Of a stretch of 20,811 bases of DNA, positions 13,872-20,811 are shown in pieces. Source of the DNA: an uncultured Bacilli bacterium. Lineage in GTDB: Bacteria > Bacillota_I > Bacilli_A > RF39 > UBA660. The translations under genes and the position numbers were made by a program. The DNA is taken from contig CAJTXC010000006.1 of the NCBI GenBank assembly GCA_910580135.1, positions 1 to 20,811 on the forward strand, given 5' to 3'. Under the pieces are notes generated by a model. That model searched no databases and was not told where the DNA came from. It saw nothing but the letters and a program-made list of their open reading frames with translations. Numbering within the stretch: the first letter of the stretch is position 1; each line of letters starts with the position of its first letter.

Positions 13872-16800
13872 ATGAAGGCACATTTAAATAAAATAAAAGA
13901 TTGGTTAATAATTACAAGGATAAGATTATTAAATTTTATAAAGGAACATAAATATGTATCTGCCGTAATAGGTGTATTTTTAATGTCTACGATCATAGCT
14001 TTCGCAGTAAAAGCGGCTGATGATACCATTTCTAGTACGACCGGATTGATATCAGAGGTTAGTGTCACAGAAGAGGGAAAGGTCCCTAATTTTAGTAACG
14101 TAACTTATAAGGTCAATTATAAGGTAGGGGATAATGCTGATAGTAATAATATTGTAGATAAGGTAACCATTGGGTTAACTTTAAAATCAAGCAAAGATAA
14201 AAAAGATTATAAATTTATAGAGTGGAACAATCCAAACTTTGAGGAGATATCAACAAATATAATTGGAGAAAATAAAATTGAAATAACAGCCTATAATGTT
14301 CCTTTCGGAGAACATTCTCAAAACTTTTCTTTAGCGGTTTTAAATGCCGAGTTAGATTCTAAAATAGAAATAGAATCAGTAACTTTAAAGGCAGGAAGTA
14401 ATGGTAATGTAGTAACATTAAACGAAAACTTACCAAGCACATTAACTACTTATACAGAAAAAATTGAAACATTAACGGTTATTGCTAAGCCAGGTATTGC
14501 AACAAAGAACTTAGATGCGCCTGGAAGAAATGCAAAATTTGGTTTGTTGTTAGGTTTTTATTCAGACGATAACACTAATGATTTAAAGGGTAAGTATATT
14601 AGTCCCACGGTACAAATATCCATGAGTGCTAGTGAAGTTACAGGTGGGGTAACCAAGTTTTTAAACATTTCTAATAAAGAAGAGGATTTTGGGGTTTATG
14701 ATACTGATATATCTAAGAACCATTATTTTAATGATTTACCAGTATTAGCTTCATCAGGTAAGATTACTTCACTCGCTGCTGCAGAAATAAATGAAGAAGA
14801 GGAAAATCCATCGTATAATTCAGCACCTAGTCTTATTTTAGCAGACAATGATAGTTTGACATTTGAGAAACATCCTTCAGGGAATAACGATACCGAGATT
14901 AAAAAGAAATTAATGATAGAAGGTAAAGAAGTCGTTTGTAATAATACAAGTAAATGTGCCTTTTCTTCGAATGCGGATTTAAACGTTAACGGAACTTATA
15001 ATGCAAGTTATCGCGTTACGGATTTATCTGGTAAAAATAGTACTACGTTAAAACAAAAAATAGTTGTAGTTGATCCTCAAGATAAAACTGGATTATATGC
15101 TTTAAAAGGAGCTAAAACAACGTATATAACAGATAGAAATAATTTTACGGATTTAGGTTTAGATAAAATAAAAACTGATAATTCATTATATACAGGACAT
15201 ATAACTAGTGTATTTTATTATCCTAAAGAGGATAGCTCAATTAAATCAAGAACCCTTACGGGTGCAGATTTAAGTCCTTCTAATGAATACATTCAGGAAT
15301 ACGTGATAAATAATCCAGCAGCCGAAGATCCAAGTATTCCAGTTACAACAATAAAGAGAAACATAGTTGTTATAAATAAATCAATTACTAGCGATCAACT
15401 AAAAGCAAGTCAAAAAAGTACAACCGGATTACTTAACGAATATAAAGAAAATGGTTTATATTTAAACGAAGAAAAAATAGATTGTACCAGTGCTAACGCA
15501 TGTAGTACCAACGCTAAGGACGTATTAACTAGCGAGGGAGAACATGAAGTAACTTATACAATTAGTAATGATAAAAATGATGTAGTTGTTACTAAAATTG
15601 TAAAAGTAGAGCAAAATTATTATGCTTTGAACATAGAAGGTTTAGGAATCTCAAATGCACTTGAAAAAATGATGATTAATAACAAAACATTCTTTGCAAT
15701 CGGTTCTTATTATGTAACGGTTCCAACTGAATCAGAAGAGTCAACCATTAACTTTAGTGCTTTTGCTTCTGGACAGGAAGAGATTTCTTCAGTAACCTTA
15801 GAAAATAAGAAAGTATCAAACGGAACTAATAGCTTGACTAATGATTTATACGTTAACGAAGACGTAAGATTAGTAAAAGTAGATAGCAATGATAAAAATG
15901 GTTTAAACGGTAATTACTACACCGCAGCAATGGGAGAAAAAGTAATTGTAGATACCAAGTTTAGCTACGGTGCAGACGCTGATAATAGCATAAAAGATTT
16001 ATCCCTTATGTTAGAGGTTAATGAAAACTTACTTCCAACTTCATATAGTGAGGATGTAATAACATCATCAGAATATTATGGTATAAACCTTTCTAAGTTT
16101 GGAGAAGCTTTATCAGATGAGATAAATTCAGAAATAAAATATTGTACTGATGTAAATACATGTAACATTAATCCAGAAGAATATGATGTGTCAAAGCAAA
16201 ACGTTAAATATATAAAAATACTTATCAAAAATAATATAATGCCGGGAACGGAAGTTAACGTAAAAACAGCTTATATTGTAAAAACATATACTGATAAAGA
16301 AGATTTATCAAACACGAGTATAAACAATAAAGCAATCGTTACTTTTGGAACAATCAAACTAGAAGAATCTTCACTTAGTGCCTACGTTACTCCTTATAAA
16401 TTAAGAAGTAGTATTTTCGCAGGATTAAACGATAACTTAAGCGCCGGTGAAATATTCTTAGATGTATCTAAAAACAATAATTATACAATGTATGCAACAA
16501 CTAATATTACAGCACCAGCAATGATGTTAAATACTAATATATTTGGTTATAATAACATTACGAACGTTCCAGTTACATTTACCCTTCCAAGGGGAGTAAA
16601 CTACGTTTATAATCCTAATTATATTATGCAACCGACCGTTAAGCGTAATGGTGATGGAACAACAACTATATCTTATAATTATAGGGGAGCAGAACCAAAT
16701 GGTTATATGGAGCCAATTTACTTTGATTTTAACGTTGATGTTGCAACAAATCATGGTACTGAGCTTATTATAGAAGAAAAAATAGGAAATCATAGCTGGC

Positions 16801-18287
16801 TTGGAATAACCAATGATTTATCAAGTGCTAGCAAATATAAAACAAATTATCTTAAAATAAACGTACAAAATACTGAAAAGGTATCGTATGGACAATATAC
16901 TTATTCCGAAGATAATAAGCAAATGATTTCTAACATTAGTAAAGATGGTAAGTTTATCTTTAAAACCAAACTATATAATACAAACGAAAATAATGTTACC
17001 AACGTTAACGTTTATACTTTATTACCAAACTTAGAATTAAATAAATCAAAATTCTCTGGTAATTATGATATAACCACTATGCCAAGTAATGCTTATTGTA
17101 CTAATGATTTGCCTAGCGTTGTAAGCGCTAGCTTGAACAGCGTTAAATGGAAGCCATGTCAAGAATTCTTATCAAATGGAATTTATAAAGGTGTAACAGC
17201 ATACCGAGTTAGTTATCAAACACTTGTTTCTGGAACATCTTCCGAATCAAGTATAACCATAAAGACATCTAAAAATAACCCAGGAGATACTTATGTTTTT
17301 GAATCATTCTTTAATTACGATGGATCGGAGTCACAAAAAATCAACTTTAAAGATTTAAGTATAGATGTTATAAGCAAGAGAATTTCTGGTATCGTATGGG
17401 AAGACTTTAACCTAGATGGCCTTATGGAAGACGATGAAAAAAGAATTGAGACAGTAACCTTAGGGTTATTTAAAGAAGGAAGTAATGAATTAGTTCAAAC
17501 CACCACACCAAATAAAAAGGGAGTGTATACTTTCTCAGGTTTAGAAGAAGGCAATTACTACGTTGTTGCAGAGTTTAACACGGATAAATATGGTGTAACT
17601 GCTAGTGTATCAGATTATAATGATTTATCTAAAGTATCGGTTTTCAAATCTGAAGTTATTAAAGAAGAGTTAGATATAACCGCTGAGGGCAATGATGAGT
17701 TAGATAATGACGGTTCTGATGACGAGAACGAAGACGAAGCAGAAGAACCTGAAGAAAGTCCTGTAATTACTTTGGTAAAGACAGACGTTATAAACATTAC
17801 CGTTGACACAAGGGAAGTTAAACACGTTAACCTAGGTCTTACGTTAAAGAAAAAGTTTGGTGTTAAAGTAAATAAATATATAACTAGAGCAGAAGTTACT
17901 AATGCTTTAGGAGTTGTAACAAAAAAAGATTATGGCAATACTAAACTTGCTAAGTTAGATGTTAAGGATATAAATAACTTAAAAATAAAGGTTGTTTATA
18001 CAATTGAAATAGAAAATATTAAATATTATCCAGGATACGTTAAATTAGTGACAGAACAAATACCAGATGGCATGGCATTTAATAAAGATTATGAGGAAAA
18101 TAAAGGATGGACGTTAAATGATGATGGACTTTTAACAAATAATACTTTAGAAAATGATTTAATTGAGGAAAATGGCAAAAGATATTTAACGATTGCACTA
18201 GATGTAACTAGAAAAGAAGCCGGATCATTTATTAATAATGTATCCGTTGATGAGTTAGAAATATTAGGAGGTACCGCTGATGAGTAA
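13872..18287 (+). CDS. Large secreted multidomain surface protein (SdrD B-like and DUF11-like modules)
   Basis: A 1471-residue exported protein. A basic N-terminus precedes one hydrophobic segment (~29-47) ending in VKAADD, a possible signal peptidase site. The long middle is beta-rich and Ig-like. Three C-x5-C loops start at residues 356, 538 and 758; the first two sit in similar contexts before a Y-R/T-x-(S/T) strand, suggesting repeated modules. An SdrD B-like domain (~1168-1240) has W-E-D-F-N-L-D-G-L-M-E-D-D-E, a calcium-loop-like pattern. An acidic stretch (~1270-1297, rich in D and E) follows, then a DUF11-like C-terminal module (~1334-1465). No C-terminal helix or LPxTG is present, so it is either tethered by the N-terminal segment or released. 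The chosen ATG at 13872 has GGAGGAA seven bases upstream. Its end overlaps the adhesin gene by 8 bases, implying linked production. The function is not known; adhesion or scaffolding is inferred. Confidence 0.8.
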   Translation: MKAHLNKIKDWLIITRIRLLNFIKEHKYVSAVIGVFLMSTIIAFAVKAADDTISSTTGLISEVSVTEEGKVPNFSNVTYKVNYKVGDNADSNNIVDKVTIGLTLKSSKDKKDYKFIEWNNPNFEEISTNIIGENKIEITAYNVPFGEHSQNFSLAVLNAELDSKIEIESVTLKAGSNGNVVTLNENLPSTLTTYTEKIETLTVIAKPGIATKNLDAPGRNAKFGLLLGFYSDDNTNDLKGKYISPTVQISMSASEVTGGVTKFLNISNKEEDFGVYDTDISKNHYFNDLPVLASSGKITSLAAAEINEEEENPSYNSAPSLILADNDSLTFEKHPSGNNDTEIKKKLMIEGKEVVCNNTSKCAFSSNADLNVNGTYNASYRVTDLSGKNSTTLKQKIVVVDPQDKTGLYALKGAKTTYITDRNNFTDLGLDKIKTDNSLYTGHITSVFYYPKEDSSIKSRTLTGADLSPSNEYIQEYVINNPAAEDPSIPVTTIKRNIVVINKSITSDQLKASQKSTTGLLNEYKENGLYLNEEKIDCTSANACSTNAKDVLTSEGEHEVTYTISNDKNDVVVTKIVKVEQNYYALNIEGLGISNALEKMMINNKTFFAIGSYYVTVPTESEESTINFSAFASGQEEISSVTLENKKVSNGTNSLTNDLYVNEDVRLVKVDSNDKNGLNGNYYTAAMGEKVIVDTKFSYGADADNSIKDLSLMLEVNENLLPTSYSEDVITSSEYYGINLSKFGEALSDEINSEIKYCTDVNTCNINPEEYDVSKQNVKYIKILIKNNIMPGTEVNVKTAYIVKTYTDKEDLSNTSINNKAIVTFGTIKLEESSLSAYVTPYKLRSSIFAGLNDNLSAGEIFLDVSKNNNYTMYATTNITAPAMMLNTNIFGYNNITNVPVTFTLPRGVNYVYNPNYIMQPTVKRNGDGTTTISYNYRGAEPNGYMEPIYFDFNVDVATNHGTELIIEEKIGNHSWLGITNDLSSASKYKTNYLKINVQNTEKVSYGQYTYSEDNKQMISNISKDGKFIFKTKLYNTNENNVTNVNVYTLLPNLELNKSKFSGNYDITTMPSNAYCTNDLPSVVSASLNSVKWKPCQEFLSNGIYKGVTAYRVSYQTLVSGTSSESSITIKTSKNNPGDTYVFESFFNYDGSESQKINFKDLSIDVISKRISGIVWEDFNLDGLMEDDEKRIETVTLGLFKEGSNELVQTTTPNKKGVYTFSGLEEGNYYVVAEFNTDKYGVTASVSDYNDLSKVSVFKSEVIKEELDITAEGNDELDNDGSDDENEDEAEEPEESPVITLVKTDVINITVDTREVKHVNLGLTLKKKFGVKVNKYITRAEVTNALGVVTKKDYGNTKLAKLDVKDINNLKIKVVYTIEIENIKYYPGYVKLVTEQIPDGMAFNKDYEENKGWTLNDDGLLTNNTLENDLIEENGKRYLTIALDVTRKEAGSFINNVSVDELEILGGTADE

Positions 18288-20442
18288 GAAGATATTTACT
18301 AGATTATTTATAACAATATTATTCGTATTTTGTTTAGCACCATCAACGGTATTTGCTGTTAGCATAACTAATAAAACAATATGGAAAGGAAGTAATAAAA
18401 CATATTATACCAGAGGAATTTCTAATGCTAGAGAGACAAAGTATTTAGCTAAATTTTCAATAGGGGAAAAAAAGGTATTTTGTATAGAACCTGGTGCAGC
18501 ATTCAAATCTAATACAACAATATCAGGTTATAGTGAAGGTTCAAAAACTCCTTCTTTATCTCATGGTTGGAAAGTGAAAACAGATGATTTATCAAAGGTA
18601 TTATCATGCTGGAATAATAATGATAATAGTATTATTGCTACCCAAGCTCTAGTTTGGGAATTAGTTACGAATGAAAGAACAAGTATAAACGCAACTAATA
18701 TATTAAAAGGTAGTTATGCTCCTAATAATATGCAAAGTAATAAAACGTCATTATATAATCATATTACCGGTGATGCTTGGGCAGAGTATAAAGCAATACT
18801 AAGATGTGCCGCTCGCTTTAACATAACACCACCATCATGGGCTACTTCTACCACAACAAAAGGAGCAAATAAGCAAGAACTTACTTCATATAATGATAAT
18901 ACTCAAGTGTTTTCTAGGTCTTTTTCACATGGATCTACCATAGAGCCTAATTTATTTAAGTATTATACTTTTCAAATAAATGGTAAAAAAGCTGATTGCA
19001 AAAAAGGGGCTACGGTTGATAATGTTACTTGTTCTTGTAATAATACAAAATGTACTTTTTCAACTAATAAAGAAATATCATCTTCAGAGCCAATTAGAGT
19101 AACCTTTAACTATACGTATAAAGATAATGGTTCTTATAGATTAAATACCGATGCTATAAAATATTATACTAAATCAGGATTTCAATCATTAATGACCGGC
19201 TCTAAAGTCAAAAGCTTTTATTTAAACATTTATACAGATAAAAAGCCAAAATATCAATTAAAAGTAAATAAAAAAGATACTGCTGGAAACCCTGTATCTG
19301 GAATAAAGTTCAATGTTTATAGTGATTCAAAAGCAACTAAAAAAATAGGTGAAACTACCGCGACTGATGCAAAAGGTGTTGCAACTTATAAAGAAATACC
19401 TAAAATAGGAACATATTATTTAAAAGAAGCTAATAACAAAGACGGTTTTATAACTAATAATAAAATCGTTACCGTTAAAGTAGATGCTTCCCATAAAGTT
19501 GGTACAAATAGTTATTCTTTGGCAACGTTTACTAATGACTACATGCATTTAGTGATGAATAAGAGAACAAAAGACGCAAATGGTAAAATTGTTGCCTTAA
19601 AAGGTGATTCATGTTCTGTTAAAACTTGTCCTAATGAAAATAATAGAGAAAATGGTCCAATATTTGAAATAACTAAAGCAGGTAAGAAGGTATGTGTTTC
19701 AGAAAAAACAAGTGGAAATTATAAATTAGTTTCAATTGCAAGTACTTGCCCTGATGGATCAGATAACAAAATTAAAACATGTAATGGTAAATTTGACATA
19801 GAAGGTATAACGTCTGGTACGTATACTGTAACTGAAATTGCGACGGTATGTGGTATGACACTTCCAAGTAACCCAACGAAAACAGTTACCGTAAAAGCAA
19901 ATACTAAAACAACAACTATAACGATGGATAACGGAATATCTGGTGTAGTATTTAATAAGTTAAGTGAAAACGGAGACTTATTAGATGGTGGTAAATATGC
20001 TCTTCAAAAGAAAGAAAACGGTGTATATAAAGATATTTTATTAAAGAAAGTTTCCGATGGAGTTTATAATTACGCTGATAATTTAGTTGATGGTAAAGAT
20101 GGTGCTACTTATATATTAGAAACATCAGAAGGTTCTATAAATGTTAACGGATTACCAGTTGGTGAATATCGTTTTGTTGAAAAACAAGCTCCAGAAGGTT
20201 ATGCAGCAATAAAAGATAAAGATTCTACTGCTATATTTACTATAAGCGATAAAGCAAAAGAAGATTATTATCAAGTAAACCTTATAAATCAAAAGATAAA
20301 GACAGAAGGAAGTTATGACACAGCAGAACTTATAATAACTATTATAACTGGTAGAAAAGTATTAAATTATGTACTTATATTTGGAGGACTTATTGTTCTT
20401 TTAGTAGCATTAATAATTATTAGAAAGAAACTTAAGAAATAG
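18280..20442 (+). CDS. Thioester-domain (TQXA) adhesin with Cna/SpaA-type isopeptide domains
   Basis: A 720-residue surface protein. It has a signal peptide (~1-26, ending STVFA), then a thioester domain with Cys68 in VFCIEPG and Gln122 in ATQALVWEL, the pair that forms an internal thioester in Gram-positive adhesins able to bond covalently to host amines. SpaA/Cna B-like domains follow: residues ~325-420 with Lys331 or 332, Glu383 and Asn419; a Cys-rich, more divergent one (~421-552); and ~553-672 with Lys560, Glu634 and Asn670, the usual isopeptide triads. A hydrophobic segment (~694-714) and a KKLKK tail close it. No LPxTG motif precedes the helix and no sortase gene is nearby. The AGGAGGT SD (18266-18272) sits inside the end of the upstream gene. 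Covalent-bond chemistry is inferred from the family. Confidence 0.86.
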   Translation: MSKKIFTRLFITILFVFCLAPSTVFAVSITNKTIWKGSNKTYYTRGISNARETKYLAKFSIGEKKVFCIEPGAAFKSNTTISGYSEGSKTPSLSHGWKVKTDDLSKVLSCWNNNDNSIIATQALVWELVTNERTSINATNILKGSYAPNNMQSNKTSLYNHITGDAWAEYKAILRCAARFNITPPSWATSTTTKGANKQELTSYNDNTQVFSRSFSHGSTIEPNLFKYYTFQINGKKADCKKGATVDNVTCSCNNTKCTFSTNKEISSSEPIRVTFNYTYKDNGSYRLNTDAIKYYTKSGFQSLMTGSKVKSFYLNIYTDKKPKYQLKVNKKDTAGNPVSGIKFNVYSDSKATKKIGETTATDAKGVATYKEIPKIGTYYLKEANNKDGFITNNKIVTVKVDASHKVGTNSYSLATFTNDYMHLVMNKRTKDANGKIVALKGDSCSVKTCPNENNRENGPIFEITKAGKKVCVSEKTSGNYKLVSIASTCPDGSDNKIKTCNGKFDIEGITSGTYTVTEIATVCGMTLPSNPTKTVTVKANTKTTTITMDNGISGVVFNKLSENGDLLDGGKYALQKKENGVYKDILLKKVSDGVYNYADNLVDGKDGATYILETSEGSINVNGLPVGEYRFVEKQAPEGYAAIKDKDSTAIFTISDKAKEDYYQVNLINQKIKTEGSYDTAELIITIITGRKVLNYVLIFGGLIVLLVALIIIRKKLKK

Positions 20443-20464
20443 CAATTCATTTGCTATTTTTCTT
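20437..20464 (+). terminator. Rho-independent terminator overlapping the adhesin stop
   Basis: The stem AAATAGCAA (20437-20445) pairs with TTGCTATTT (20451-20459) around a 5-base loop, followed by a T-rich stretch. The TAG stop (20440-20442) is inside the 5' arm, and the 3' arm doubles as part of the spoVG -35 region. Confidence 0.82.
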
Positions 20465-20480
20465 ATTATTATGATAAAAT
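20451..20480 (+). promoter_or_regulatory. Candidate spoVG promoter
   Basis: TAAAAT (20475-20480) with an extended -10 TATG (TG at 20472-20473), and TTGCTA (20451-20456) 18 bases upstream as a weak -35 within the preceding terminator. The start would fall near 20487, about 14 bases before the AAGGAG SD. In B. subtilis spoVG is sigma-H driven; I do not see a convincing sigma-H site. Confidence 0.5.
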
Positions 20481-20515
20481 CATTATAGAAAGTACTTGAA
20501 AAGGAGTGGTTATTA

Positions 20516-20770
20516 ATGGAAGTAACTAAAGTTATGGTTCAAAAGGAAGAAAAAGTAGGTTCTAGGGTAAAAGGTTATGCGGTAATTGAATTAGACGGAG
20601 TTTTAAAAATTAATGGGATACGTATAATTGAAGGTAATGAAAGAATGTTTGCAGCAATGCCAAATAGAAAAGTAGGAGATGATAAATATATTGATTATGT
20701 TTATCCAGTTAATAAAGAATTAAGAGAAAAAATAGAAGCAGCAATAATTGAAGAATATAATAGGAATTAG
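20516..20770 (+). CDS. spoVG: RNA/DNA-binding regulator SpoVG
   Basis: An 84-residue SpoVG. The family is a site-specific nucleic-acid-binding regulator that influences septation and sporulation in Bacillus and virulence or envelope genes in Staphylococcus, Listeria and Borrelia. The core is clearly recognisable: MEVTKVMV, AVIELDGVLKINGIRIIEGN (about residues 22-41), FAAMPNRKVGDDKYIDYVYPVN (~44-65) and a C-terminal helix REKIEAAIIEEY. It lacks the C-terminal extension of the B. subtilis protein (97 residues). The SD AAGGAG lies about ten bases before the ATG. In B. subtilis glmU (gcaD) follows spoVG; the window ends too soon to see it. Its last codons form the 5' arm of a terminator, so spoVG seems largely monocistronic. 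Confidence 0.96.
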   Translation: MEVTKVMVQKEEKVGSRVKGYAVIELDGVLKINGIRIIEGNERMFAAMPNRKVGDDKYIDYVYPVNKELREKIEAAIIEEYNRN

Positions 20771-20790
20771 TTATATTCTTCTTTTTTTTT
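20750..20790 (+). terminator. Rho-independent terminator overlapping the spoVG end
   Basis: An 11-bp perfect stem, GAAGAATATAA (20750-20760) with TTATATTCTTC (20771-20781), with a 10-base loop carrying the spoVG stop and nine Ts after it. A TATAAT (20793-20798) just downstream could be the -10 of the next gene, which lies outside the window. Confidence 0.85.
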
Positions 20791-20811
20791 AATATAATTT
20801 ACAAGTAGGAT

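Noticed and set aside
20340..20442. LPxTG sorting signal at the adhesin C-terminus
   Set aside because: I looked for L-P-x-T-G and close variants before the final helix and found none; only T-A-E-L-I-I-T-I-I-T-G is present.

Overview
The window is very A+T-rich and looks like origin-proximal DNA of an endospore-forming, low-GC member of the Bacillota. The genes follow the Bacillus subtilis oriC-proximal order closely: dnaX, ybaB, recR, bofA, holB, ricT, trmN6, then pth, mfd, spoVT, then tatD, a yabE-like gene, rsmA, yabG, veg, and finally spoVG. BofA, SpoVT, YabG and SpoVG point to sporulation. The style of the exported proteins resembles uncultured gut Bacilli or Erysipelotrichia-like lineages, but the sequence does not fix a taxon. 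All credible genes lie on the + strand, as expected for genes co-directional with replication. No stretch over 300 bases lacks a gene.

Region 1 (1-8874) is a tightly packed housekeeping run with overlapping or nearly abutting genes. It covers the clamp loader (the 3' part of dnaX, then holB), recombination and nucleoid factors (ybaB, recR), the sigma-K checkpoint protein BofA, the Fe-S protein RicT, a tRNA methyltransferase, peptidyl-tRNA hydrolase, transcription-repair coupling factor Mfd and the forespore regulator SpoVT. Three near-identical 16-bp parS sites (ParB-binding centromeres) lie inside the linker-coding part of dnaX. An 11-bp hairpin buries the bofA start codon.

Region 2 (8875-13797) holds a small two-helix membrane protein, the nuclease-family protein TatD, a membrane-anchored protein with a 3D-type domain after a Thr-rich linker, rsmA, a membrane-anchored two-domain protein of uncertain function, and the yabG-veg pair. 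Most units here have a recognisable promoter (several with a TATG extended -10) and a Rho-independent terminator.

Region 3 (13798-20442) is a two-gene surface operon sitting between veg and spoVG. It contains a 1471-residue secreted multidomain protein, with SdrD B-like and DUF11-like modules, translationally coupled to a 720-residue adhesin. The adhesin has a thioester (TQXA) domain, Cna/SpaA-like isopeptide domains and a C-terminal membrane helix without a recognisable LPxTG motif. spoVG with its own promoter and terminator closes the window.

Most notable are the in-frame parS cluster in dnaX, the bofA hairpin that could silence read-through transcripts, the movement of the pth-mfd-spoVT block relative to B. 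subtilis, and the surface-protein genes embedded in a conserved housekeeping and sporulation neighbourhood.
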